64,000 bases of DNA, from the NCBI GenBank assembly GCA_038030265.1, contig CM075937.1, forward strand, positions 36,746,198-36,810,197, in the 5' to 3' direction. The notes below the pieces were generated by a model that was not told where the DNA came from, did not search any database, and was given only the letters and a program-made list of their open reading frames with translations. Shown piece by piece: positions 38,791-47,254 of the stretch. Every line of letters starts with the position of its first letter. Position 1 is the stretch's first letter. The translations under genes were made by a program, and so were the position numbers. Origin of the DNA: Corythucha ciliata (taxonomy: Eukaryota; Arthropoda; Insecta; Hemiptera; Tingidae).

Positions 38791-38940
38791 GAGCACCATC
38801 CACCGGCACCATCTACCAGCATCCTCTGCCAGCACCCTGTACTAGCACCATCCACTAGCATCATCTTCCATCACCATCTATCAGCACCATCTCCAAGTAT
38901 CATTTACCAGCACCATCTGCCAGCACAATCAACTAGCATC
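38791..38940 (+). repeat. Degenerate minisatellite remnant in block-1 orientation
   Basis: At 38,790/38,792 the orientation flips back (GATGCTGAGCACCATCC), and about 11 diverged units follow, such as CACCATCCACCGG, CACCATCTACCAG, CACCATCCACTAG and CACAATCAACTAG. The last recognisable unit ends near 38,940. Confidence 0.85.
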
Positions 38941-39471
38941 GACTATCGAACAGTCCATAGTCCATTGTACCCTTTTATAACTTACATACATACATAATTA
39001 TACATGCAGTACGACTAGAAAAAAACGGTTTTTTTAGAGTATAATTGTTTCAGCTGGCGCGGAAAGAGAGCATGGGCTTGAGTCACAATGTCACGTGACC
39101 CCTCTATTCCACCCTTGTTCGATACGCAGTGCCTTACCATCCCTTCTTTCAATTCTCAGAACGGTTTCTCGCTCCTTCCAAGCGTCTGCCTGTTCACCCC
39201 CGTCACTAGGAGTAGTCCTAGTCACCCATCTGTTTGACTGCTTCTTGCTCTCTTGGCTTAGATCGGGCCTGGGGCCTGGGGACAAGTTTGATGTGTACGT
39301 TTGTGACGAGATAGATCGCCTAAAAAGCTTCATATATTTTTGTGTGAGTGCTCAACTGTGAAGCTTTTTCAATTTTCCCTCGCTGAAGCTCAACAGTAAG
39401 TACCAAATAACCCAGTTGCAATAATTATTTTTTGTATTTCGATAAGCAATTAACGGAACGAAAGAAAAAGT
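38941..39471. other. Right flank of the minisatellite; no gene seen
   Basis: Unique-looking DNA. An 88-codon open frame at 39,095-39,361 has no recognisable domain, and the opposite strand is also open over part of it, so I do not call it. Confidence 0.5.
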
Positions 39472-40065
39472 ACAAAAATGCTCTGTGCTTAATCCTTCCG
39501 AAATAAATGTCCGTAACTCAAATGCCCATTTATTTCGAAGGCTATTTCGGCTGCTGCTACTACACCACGGGACGGAATTGTTTATTTCCCTTTCCTCCGA
39601 ATGATTTTTAGAATTTCACTCATTTTTTTCTTATTATTTTTTTGTAATCAATTTGGAAAGCTTTTGTAAATCTAATGTTCGTTACAGAAGTACTTCGCTG
39701 AGTTGTGCAGTCAAAATTTAATAAAGGTGCCTGTTTGGAATTTGAATTCGCAGTTTAAGATGTAAGGACAAAAATGCACTGTGCTTGATCCTTTCGAAAT
39801 GCCTTTCCGTAACATAAACGACATTTCTTTCGTAGGTTTGGGCTGCCGCAACTACGTTACTGGACGGAATTGTTTTTTTCCCCTTTAATTTCAATGGTTT
39901 TTGGAACCTCAATCGTTGTTTTGTGAGTATTGCATTTTTTTTTCCAATTGGAAAATAATTGTTAATCTAACGTTCCTTACAGAAGCACTTCGCAGAGTTT
40001 GTGCAGCGAAATTTCGAAAAAGCTGCCTGTTTGAAATTTGAGTACCAAGTTTGAGGTAACGTATC
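39472..40065 (+). repeat. Diverged tandem duplication, ~297-bp unit
   Basis: Unit 1 (39,472-39,768) and unit 2 (39,769-40,065) share blocks in order: CAAAAATGCNCTGTGCTT, GGACGGAATTGTTT, AATCTAACGTTC or its variant, TTACAGAAG(T/C)ACTTCGC and TGCCTGTTTG. Start-to-start spacing is 297 bp. Divergence is considerable. No protein is conserved across the two copies. Confidence 0.8.
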
Positions 40066-40363
40066 AAAAATTGGTGCAGGTACCAATATTTTTGATCATC
40101 ACATTTAATCATTATTATTGCCGATCATTTGTACAATATTTTAAAAAGGAACATAACTAATATTGTTTCAACGTTGGAAGTAGCCATTTGTAAAACTTTA
40201 ATTAAATGAAAGTAGACAACATTTTATAAACATTTTGCACAATCTACAATAAATATTGTTTCGTGTCATTTAAACAACATTTATTAAATGGGACATGACA
40301 AACGTTGTTTAAGTATTGATATGAAATATTTATAAAATATTCTTTCATTGATTTTGGTTTACT
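40066..40363. other. AT-rich spacer
   Basis: AT-rich sequence with several AACATTTATTAAA-like and AACAATATTT-like short inverted motifs. No gene or clear transposon boundary. Confidence 0.5.
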
Positions 40364-40672
40364 GGGTAGATGGTGCTGGTAGATGGTGCAGGTAGATGGT
40401 GCTGGTAGATGGTGCTGGAAGATGGTGCTTGTAGATGGTGCTTGAAGATGTCGCTGTTAGATAGTGCTGGTAGATGTTGCTGGTAGATGGTGATGGTGGA
40501 TGGTGCTGGTAGATGGTGACGGTAGATGGTGCTGGAAGATGGCGCTATTAGATAGTGCTGGTAGATGTTGCTGGCAGATGTTGCTGGTAGATGGTGATGG
40601 TGATGGTAGATGGTGCTGGTAGATGGTGCTTGAAGATAGTGCTGGTAGTTGGTGCTGGTAGATGGTGCTGAA
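40364..40672 (-). repeat. Detached, decayed patch of the 13-bp minisatellite
   Basis: About 24 diverged units of CTGGTAGATGGTG lie 1.4 kb beyond the main array. A longer phrase repeats: CGCTGTTAGATAGTGCTGG at 40,452 recurs with one change at 40,543. The spacing is 91 bp, exactly seven units, so a higher-order repeat existed here. The divergence suggests an old satellite location that escaped homogenisation. Confidence 0.9.
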
Positions 40673-41096
40673 GATTAATCTGATGATGAAGCTGAAGCCA
40701 TCGTTGAAGCCGCTTGAGTGTCGTGCTGTTTCCTAGTCGAGTAGTCCGTTCCGAGGCTGAAGAGCTGGTCCAGGTTGGAGAGGTGTTCACCGTTTGATTT
40801 CTTGACAAGAAATGATTTCTCGGGCCCCGCTGCGTTGTTTATGTCGTCGGTGGGTGGTTTTCTTTCTCTCCCACCCGCTCGAGTGTATCAGTGGGGGGGT
40901 GGGAAGTTCCCTTTCCGACTTTTCGCTCACTCGGAGGGCTCTCGGGACTACTTCTTATTTTTGTCGAGATCTTTTGGAATTTTTCCCTGGAATTGGCAAC
41001 TGTACGTATTTTTCGTTCGCGGGGTTTTTTGCCCGACGTCAATGCTGAAGATGAAGCTGAAGGTGAAGCTGACGACGAAGCTGAAGATGAAGCTGA
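40673..41096. other. No gene supported; GAAGCTGAN microrepeat at the right end
   Basis: Overlapping open frames exist on both strands without family similarity. At 41,043-41,099 a short tandem repeat of GAAGATGAAGCT / GACGACGAAGCT encodes an acidic EDEAE stretch in one frame. It leads into the SAP-like exon copy at 41,097, so it could be an adjacent coding remnant, but I cannot support a gene. Confidence 0.4.
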
Positions 41097-41451
41097 AGAC
41101 ACCGGCTACGGTGGAGGATCTGGTCAGGTTTTTGAAGTGCAGGGGGGTGAAATTACAGTCAAGATCGAAAGAGTACTTGGTTAGCATGGCGAAAAATGTT
41201 CTCGAATCTGATTTAACGGTGGATATGACGGTGGAAGGTTGTTCCAAGAAAAGGTATCGCGCTTGAGAAAGGGGGATTTTAACGCAGCTGCATCGTCATC
41301 CACAGATTTCAATGTGTTCCCTATTACGGGTTGGGGAATATTTCCCTCCATCCCGATTCCGGCTAAATTTTCGGGCCGCATTGTGTCCGACCACATGAGT
41401 AAAATGTGAGGTTCTCATCGAAAAATCAGGGGATGATACGAGTTCGGGTAG
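41097..41451 (+). pseudogene. Copy 1 of SAP-like transposon exon, disrupted
   Basis: This is a close repeat of 43,267-43,627. In frame it reads VEDLVRF.KCRGVKLQSRSK with the same downstream text, but it has small deletions and frame changes (for example around 41,225-41,250, giving an early stop) and lacks the first 25 residues present in the copy at 43,191. It ends in ACGAGTTCGGGTAG, where the jockey-like retrotransposon (41,452-42,850) interrupts it. The repeat resumes at 42,851 with AGTTCGGGTTAGTGAAC. Confidence 0.75.
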
Positions 41452-42850
41452 TTTTTTCCCCCATTTATTACATGTTGCAACTGCTATACATTTATACAAA
41501 TAAGAATTAAATGACATCTAGCAACTTCACTTTCACATTACACAGTTTGTGGCTTCACTCCACTTATAATGTAGCTACCAGGTAAAGGGGTTTGGTCCTT
41601 TTTAGCCGTCGAAGGTCTCCTGCAGTATCCAGCAGGACAAGTGCCTCAACATTAGTGTGTTTGTGGAGCTATTTTTCGTGCTCCGCTGCTCGTTTTTTGA
41701 TAGCTTCTGCCACCTTTTCAATTTGCAGATCAAGCCCTCGTACATACCAGGGCGCATTTGTCATCATTCTCAAAACTTTGTTTTGCAAAGTTTGTATGAC
41801 TTTGACATTGCTTTTCTTGGTGCAGCCCCAAAGCTGACACCCGTAGGCCCAGATCGGCTTCAGAAGTTGCTGGTATAGCAGGAGCTTGTTGGCCATCGAG
41901 AGCTCAGAAATCTTCCCGAGCAGCCAGTACATCTTTCTGAGCTTGGTGTTGAGTTCCTCTTTTTTCTTTTTGACGTGAGGCTTCCACCGGAGTTTAGCAT
42001 CCAGCGTCATGCCTAGGTACTTCGCCGTGTAATGGTATTATATTCTCATTGAGTTGCACGGGGATTGGGCTGGTTTTGCGATTTGTAAAGTTTGCATGAA
42101 CAGATTTCTCCTCGTTGAGTTATATTCTCCACACTTTTGTCCAGGTGTTTACTTCTTCTACCGCGGTTTCTATTTTGCTAGTAGCATCTTCAACATCATT
42201 TCCGACTGTAAGAAGAGCTGTGTCGTCGGCAAACGTTGCAGTGATTGAGTCCTCTCTCACGGGTAGGTCACTCGTGTACAATAGGTAAAGCACTGGTCCA
42301 AGGACGCTTCCTTAAGGTACTCCAGCCGAAATTGTACGCAACCGCGAATATTCACCCTCGTGTTTCACTCGGAAGTGTCTATCACCTAAATAAGAAATCA
42401 GAATTTCGTAGAATTTTTTCGGCAGGAGTTTATTCAACTTGAACTCAAGCCCCTTGTGCCAAACTTTATCAAACGCTTGAGCTACGTTCAAAAAGACAGC
42501 CGAACAGATTTTCTTTTCTTCCAGAGTAGACTCCACAGTATTCACTATCCGATGGACCTGACCTATTGTGGAGTGTTGTTCTCTGAATCCAAACCGATGG
42601 GATGATATGATTCGTTTTTCTTCTAGAATAGGCCTTAGTCTTTTCAGGAGGAGTTTCTCAAAAAGTTTTGAGACTGTAGGGAGAAGTGAAATGGGTCGAT
42701 ACAACTTCACTTCATTAGCTGGCTTTCCCGGCTTCGCTGTCATTATAACTTCAGCTACTTTCCATTGCCGGGGGACGTACTTGAGGCGTAATGCTGCGTT
42801 GATAAATACAGTAGCTTTCGGGTAGCTCCCGCATTATCCTGGCTGTTATC
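41452..42850 (-). mobile_element. 5'-truncated jockey-like non-LTR retrotransposon insertion
   Basis: The insertion splits a copy of the SAP-exon repeat, whose uninterrupted version is at 43,600-43,640. Flanking target-site duplications are AGTTCGGGTAG (41,441-41,451) and AGTTCGGGTTAG (42,851-42,862). On the minus strand the element ends AATAAATGGGGG followed by six A, so a polyadenylation signal and a short A tail sit next to the duplication, as expected for target-primed reverse transcription. Only the part from mid reverse transcriptase to the 3' end is present, about 1.4 kb of a full element normally several kb long. The 5' truncation, TSD and tail together define a retrotransposed copy. 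Confidence 0.85.
41669..42810 (-). pseudogene. Reverse transcriptase (ORF2) fragment of jockey-like LINE
   Basis: This is the RT part of a LINE ORF2, which copies element RNA at the target site. On the minus strand: KVAEVIMTAKPGKP and YRPISLLPTVSKLFEKLLL (42,743-42,640), then HRFGFREQHST, VFLNVAQAFDKVWH (RT motif A with its Asp) and ISAGVP, followed by a TAA in place of the expected PQG glutamine at about 42,315. The frame then continues GSVLGPVLY and the catalytic FADD near 42,230. A second in-frame stop near 42,130 and a frame change near 42,015 precede the C-terminal part (41,669-42,010: LDAKLRWKPH, IWAYGCQLWG, NKVLRMM). The apurinic endonuclease domain is absent. Two stops and at least one frameshift make it non-functional, although motif A and FADD are intact. 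Confidence 0.85.
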
Positions 42851-42987
42851 AGTTCGGGTTAGTGAACAAATTTTCAGTTCTCGCGTAATACCAATCTAAA
42901 CTTGACCATTCGTAGGCCCTGTCCGTAATTAAGACTGGCCTTGCTATTAAGACTGTAGAGTGTGAGGGCCGGATCATGGGGGGGGGG
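42851..42987 (+). repeat. Remainder of SAP-exon repeat copy 1, ending in poly-G
   Basis: This matches 43,624-43,750: GGGTTAGTGAACAAATTTTC, GACCATTCGTAGGC, CACTGTAGAGTGTGAGGGCC or its variant, and GGATCATG followed by a run of G. In this copy the poly-G run is followed at once by the left arm of the palindrome. The poly-G tract therefore looks like the breakpoint that joins the two repeats. Confidence 0.75.
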
Positions 42988-43190
42988 GACTCGAAGACTG
43001 ATTGTTTATCAGCTGATTGTTGTGAGCTGCTGGGGTGTAGCTCTCTGGAACGGTCAAGTTGGCACGAAAACTCTACATAAAAAGTAAATGCTTCACGGGG
43101 CTACAGAGCTATGAACCCACAGCTTCACAAACGATTTTATTAACACAAGTTCGTGCAAGGCACTAATTACACATTTTTATCCTGCAGCTC

Positions 43191-43586
43191 ATGAGTGCCA
43201 CAAGACCAATAAAAAAGGTGAAATTGAACCCGGAAGATGTACCGGGTGCAATCTTGTCAGGGAGTCCTGACGCCGCTACGGTGGAAGATCTCGTCAGGTT
43301 TTTGAAGTGCAGAGGGGTGAAATTACAGTCAAGATCGAAAGAGTACTTGGTTAGCACGGCGAAAAATGTTCTCGAATCTAATTTACCCGTGGATATGACG
43401 GTCGACGGTGGAAGGTGGCTCCAAGAAAAGTTATCGCGCTTGAGAAAGAGGGATTTCAACGCAGCTGCATCGTCCTCAAAAGATTTCGGTGTGTTCCCTA
43501 TTACGGGTTGGGGAAAATTTCCCTCCACCCGGATTCTGGCTAAATTTTCGGACCGCATTGAGTCTGACCACATGAGTGAAATGTGA
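43191..43586 (+). CDS. SAP-like-motif exon of a multicopy (transposon-type) gene
   Basis: An open frame of 131 codons starts at ATG 43,191 (MSATRPIKKVKLNPEDVPGA). An acceptor-like TTTTTATCCTGCAG lies just upstream, and a donor-like GTGAGG (43,583) lies just before the stop, so it is probably one exon of a longer gene. Residues 30-62 (VEDLVRFLKCRGVKLQSRSK...LV) have the spacing of a SAP-type helix-extended-loop-helix, a DNA-binding motif. The segment after it (FPITGWGKFPSTRILAKFSD) is conserved in all copies, but I do not recognise it. Two other copies occur within 5 kb. Similar SAP-plus-unknown first exons occur in multicopy invertebrate genes with YqaJ or SWIM domains, but neither domain is visible here, so that link is only a suggestion. 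Confidence 0.5.
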   Translation: MSATRPIKKVKLNPEDVPGAILSGSPDAATVEDLVRFLKCRGVKLQSRSKEYLVSTAKNVLESNLPVDMTVDGGRWLQEKLSRLRKRDFNAAASSSKDFGVFPITGWGKFPSTRILAKFSDRIESDHMSEM

Positions 43587-43995
43587 GGTTCTCATCGAAA
43601 AATCAGGGGATGATACGAGTTCGGGTTAGTGAACAAATTTTCAGTTCTCACGTACTACCAATCTAAACTTGACCATTCGTAGGCTCTATCCGTAAGATCC
43701 TTGCTATCAACACTGTAGAGTGTGAGGGCCGGATCATGGGGGGGGGGGAGGAACTACCGGGGATATAGCCATGGGCGGCAAAATTTGAGAAATTGTTAGT
43801 GGTGGGGGAGGGGGCAAGACAAATCGAAGCACGAGGACATTGAAGAGGACGATTTTTTTTTTCAATTGGACACACTTTGTGCCAGTACTAAGCGGATTCC
43901 TCGGCCGATGGGCGATTTGTTGAACGCTAACACGCTGTGTCACGTTCTAGTGAATTGAACAATAGCGCAATCAGTAGTGGACCAACACCTATCGG

Positions 43996-44280
43996 GGCCC
44001 AGGGCGGAAATCTCTACGAGGTCTTTCATCATCCTCTCTTAATTTTAGTCGCGAATTTTCCCGTGGAACTACACATGAATTGACGCATTATCTCAATTTC
44101 AGCCACGAAAGAGAACTTTTTCGGAATTTCAGCCAAGAATAATAGCGTTTTATAGAACTTTTAGCCGGGTGATTGCCCCAAACCAGCTAATTAGCGAGCA
44201 TTCTCAATGTTAGCCGCCTAAGGACGTAAAGAAACTGGGAATTAGCCTTTTTTTTCTCAATTTCAGGGCCATAACCGGGA
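43996..44280 (-). repeat. Degenerate ~30-bp repeat field inside left palindrome arm
   Basis: Phrases such as TTATCTCAATTTCAGCCACG, GGAATTTCAGCCAAGAATAA, AGAACTTTTAGCC and TTCTCAATGTTAGCCGCC recur every 30-40 bp. They are the reverse complement of the motif that fills 53,840-56,090. The field starts beside CAGGGCGGAAATCTCTACGA, a phrase also found next to the field at 56,097-56,122. The right arm carries the mirror copy (44,530-44,835). Confidence 0.65.
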
Positions 44281-45252
44281 CGGCCGGGGGACGCTCGTCA
44301 CTGTTACAAATCCCGAAACCACAGTGCCTCACCATTTTCGGGCTACAAATCGCGTTAAATGTAACTAATTATAGCACTTAATAGGGGTAGAGATAGAGGA
44401 TTCAGATTTTCTGGTTATATTGGCTCAAGGTTACACTGCTCGTTTCCCATATCAATCTCAATCCTCTATCTCTACCCCTATTAGGTGCTATAATTAGTTA
44501 CATTTAACGCGACCCGGTTATAACCCTAAAATTGAGAAAAAAAAGGTTAATTCCGAGTTTCTATACGTCCTTAGGCGGCTAACATTGAGAATGCACGCTA
44601 ATTTGCTGGTATGCGGCAATCACGCAGCTAAAAGTTCTAAAAAACGCTATTATTCTTGGCTGAAATTCCGAAAAAGCTCTCATTCGTGGCTGAAATTGAG
44701 ATAGTGCGTCAATTCAAGTGTAATTCCTCGGGAAAATTAGCTACAAAAATTAAGATAAGCGCTAATTCCCTCGAAGTTGGTCATTTGGACAAGCAAAGGA
44801 TGATGAAAGACATCGTAGAGATTTCCGCCCTGAGCCCCGATAGGTGTTGGTCCACTACTGATCCCGTTTTGTTCAAATCACTAGGACGTGATACAGCGTG
44901 TTAGCGTTCAACAAATCGCCCATCGGCCGAGGAATCCGCTTAGTACTAGCACAAAGTGTGTCCAATTGAAAAAAAAAATCGTCCTCTTCAATGTCCTCGT
45001 GCTTCGATTTGTCTTGCCCCCTGCCCCACCACTAACAATTTCTCAAATTTTACCGCCCTGGGCTATATCCCCGGTAGTCCCCCCCCCCATGATCCGGCCC
45101 TAACACTCTACAGTCTTGATAGCAAGGATCTTACGGACAGGGCCTACGAATGGTCAAGTTTAGATTGGTAGTACGTGAGAACTGTAAATTTGTTCACTAA
45201 TCCGAACTCGTATCATCCCCTGATTTTTCGATGAGAACCTCACATTTCACTC

Positions 45253-45627
45253 ATGCGGTCAGACAAAATGCGGTCCGAAAATTTAGCTGGAATCCGGGTG
45301 GAGGGAAATTTTTCTCAACCCGTAATAGGGAACACATCGAAATCTGTTGAGGACGATGCAGCTGCGTTAAAATCCCTCTTTCTCAAGCGCGATAACTTTT
45401 CTTGGAGCCACCTTCCACATTACATCCACAGGTAAACTAGATTCGAGAACATTTTTCGCCGTGCTAACCAAGTACTCTTTCGATCTTGACAGTAATTTCA
45501 CCCCTCTGCACTTCAAAAACCTGACGAGATCCTCCACCGTAGCGGCGTCAGGACTCCCTGACAAGATTGCACCCGGTACATCTTCCGGGTTCAATTTCAC
45601 TTTTTTTATTGGTCTTGTGGCACTCAT
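45253..45627 (-). pseudogene. Copy 3 of SAP-like exon (right palindrome arm), frameshifted
   Basis: On the minus strand the same exon starts at ATG 45,627 (MSATRPIKKVKLNPEDVP) and is near identical to the plus-strand copy at 43,191 up to about residue 68. A deletion near 45,415-45,425 (SLPVDVMWKVAPRK instead of LPVDMTVDGG) changes the frame. The remaining conserved part is readable only in another frame through 45,253. It therefore does not encode the full exon product. Confidence 0.7.
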
Positions 45628-45822
45628 GATCTGCAAGATAAAAAAATATGTAATTAGTGCCTTGGACGAACTTGTGTTAATAAAATCGTTTGTGAAGCTG
45701 TGGGTTCATAGCTCTGTAGCCCCGTGAAGCATTTACTTTTTATGTAGAGTTTTCGTGCCAACTTGACCGTTCTAGAGAGCTACACCCCAGCAGCAATAAA
45801 TAAACAATCAGTCTTCGATAAA

Positions 45823-46430
45823 TAGTGAGCCCTAATGAGCTTACTTACTTAAAAAACTAATTAGTATTAGGTGACGGATCCCGAGACTGACGAGCATGAA
45901 ATCACCCTCCTCTTGGCCTTCCTCTAAAAACCTAAATGAAACCTACCCCTCTAAATTTCTCAAGAGAAAACACTCGAGTCTACGCGTAACAAAACAGAAG
46001 CTAACGTACAATCAAAGTTACATAGAAAACCGAATTTATGCAGCTCGGAGGAAAACGTGATTACCAAATCTGGGTTTGAAATGTTGCTCCCGTTAGATCT
46101 CACTACCTTCGCTTCCGGATATTATCTCCAATCTTGCCGCGAGTGATGATTTTATAATTATTCCCTGATGGGATGACCGTCTCGTCGTTTTGAGTAGTTC
46201 TACACCGAACAACTCATTAGGAAGTGTTTTTTTTTTTAATAATTGTTTGGTAGGCATTCCAAGTTCATATTTTGTACGACGGAGTTGAGCGAATATACCA
46301 AAACGCTGCCTGTAAAAGTTTGTCGCCGCTATTTGGATAAACTAAATGATCTTGGGGCAGACACATTCTCGTAAGTCTCCTATCGGTCGCTTAAAGTCAT
46401 GAAGAGACGATGTTGTGAAGCGTGAATATT
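45823..46430. other. No gene seen
   Basis: About 600 bp of unclassified DNA between the foldback element and a cluster of hairpins. I see only short unremarkable frames. A short run of T (TTTTTTTTTT) lies at about 46,228. Confidence 0.5.
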
Positions 46431-46432
46431 AC

Positions 46433-46511
46433 GATAGGCAATAAAAGACGTTGTGTTCTCCACAGGTTCTCCACAACCTCTTCAACACAACGTCTTTTAT
46501 TGCCTATCGCC
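46433..46511. repeat. Perfect-stem hairpin
   Basis: CGATAGGCAATAAAAGACGT (46,433) is matched by its reverse complement ending near 46,511. The stem extends through TTGTGTT/AACACAA and the loop is about 27 bp. Its right arm adjoins the MITE at 46,508. It may be a small foldback element or part of the same composite. Confidence 0.8.
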
Positions 46512-46705
46512 TATCGGTCGCGGTCAGGTGTCAGGTTGGTTGGAGGTCAATTAAACAACTGACGAGTGATCTGATAAGAATTATTTCATCACTGCTCAGT
46601 TGTTGTCGTCATGGTGACATGGTGAAGGATGGTAGGAGGGTCGTTTGCCCTCCAACCAGTGTAACCTCCTTATCAACCTGACCGCGACCGATAGCTTAGG
46701 CGCTG
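46508..46705. mobile_element. Small inverted-repeat element (MITE-like), ~198 bp
   Basis: The left end CGCCTATCGGTCGCGGTCAG and the right end CTGACCGCGACCGATAGC...GGCG are inverted repeats. Inner blocks GGTTGGTTGGAGG and CCTCCAACCAG also pair. No coding capacity. A target duplication could not be settled because the left flank lies inside the neighbouring hairpin. Confidence 0.65.
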
Positions 46706-47025
46706 TTTGGTAAATGGTTGTAACCTTAGAGTAACAATAACACTAGAGAGCTGGTTGGACTGCGCGTCATGAAAAAAGTGAAGCAAACACCTTATTAAGG
46801 CCCGTTTACACTAGCAACAAATATTGCCTGAATTGAGAAAATTGCTTCACAAAAGTTGCCCGGCAACTCATGGCAATATTTATTGCCGCAATTATTCCGC
46901 ATCACGAGCAACATTTCTTGCAGAAGGTTGCTCAGTAAATGTTGCTCCATAAAAATTGCTCAATTTTTACGTTTACACCAGAGGGAGATGGGAAAAAGTT
47001 GCTCTCGAACTCTCGATATGTCTCA

Positions 47026-47160
47026 AGAAGAGACTGACGTCGCTGCTGCGGTAACGATCATCGCAGCCCGTGGAAGAAGTGTAGGAAAAAAATTAATGTT
47101 TTTTTGGATCCGCAGCGTTCATCGCTCTTCTCTCAAAAATCCCTTGCTCAGCGTTATATA
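47026..47160 (+). pseudogene. Possible Harbinger transposase N-terminal exon relic
   Basis: From ATG 47,026 the frame reads MSQEETDVAAAVTIIAARGR and then KKLMFFWIRSVHRSS. This resembles the N-terminus of insect HARBI1-like proteins, where an alanine/isoleucine-rich helix and basic residues precede a (F)WVR/FWIR motif. It agrees with the TTA-flanked terminal repeats of the surrounding element. Only about 45 residues are recognisable. The DDE nuclease is missing, and the sequence soon enters a poly-C tract (about 47,196-47,206) and the nested insertion. The similarity is by eye. Confidence 0.45.
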
Positions 47161-47254
47161 TGCCCCCTTCCCTGGAGTTCCAAACGTTATTGCTCCCCCC
47201 CCCCCTCCATTCGAACGTGTTGTTCTATGGATTTCAATTTTTCACATTCATATA

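Larger units (their letters stand above)
42988..45822. mobile_element. 2.8-kb palindromic foldback element carrying a SAP-like exon in each arm
   Basis: The left arm (42,988 to about 44,402) and right arm (about 44,460-45,822) are reverse complements over roughly 1.3-1.4 kb. They share the outer ACTGATTGTTTAT, GCTGGGGTGTAGCTCTCT and GTAAATGCTTCACGGGGCTA blocks, the SAP-like exon, the poly-G/C tract, the CTAAAATT-type short repeats and an innermost CCTCTATCTCTACCCCTATT segment. The spacer is only about 57 bp (44,403-44,459). There is little recognisable transposase, so it is either a non-autonomous foldback transposon or a head-to-head inverted duplication of one element. Confidence 0.8.

Noticed and set aside
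11149..38864. Open frames of 1,697, 7,457 and 7,429 codons (YQHHLPAPSTSTI repeats)
   Set aside because: They follow automatically from a stop-free 13-bp unit, exist in more than one frame, cross the N gap and have no non-repeat domain, promoter or splice context.
39091..39361. Open frames on both strands right of the satellite
   Set aside because: Overlapping antisense frames with no domain, conserved motif or splice evidence.
40775..41266. 163-codon frame with an acidic/lysine repeat leading into the SAP-like segment
   Set aside because: The upstream part is open on both strands without similarity. Only the part from 41,097 matches the repeated exon.
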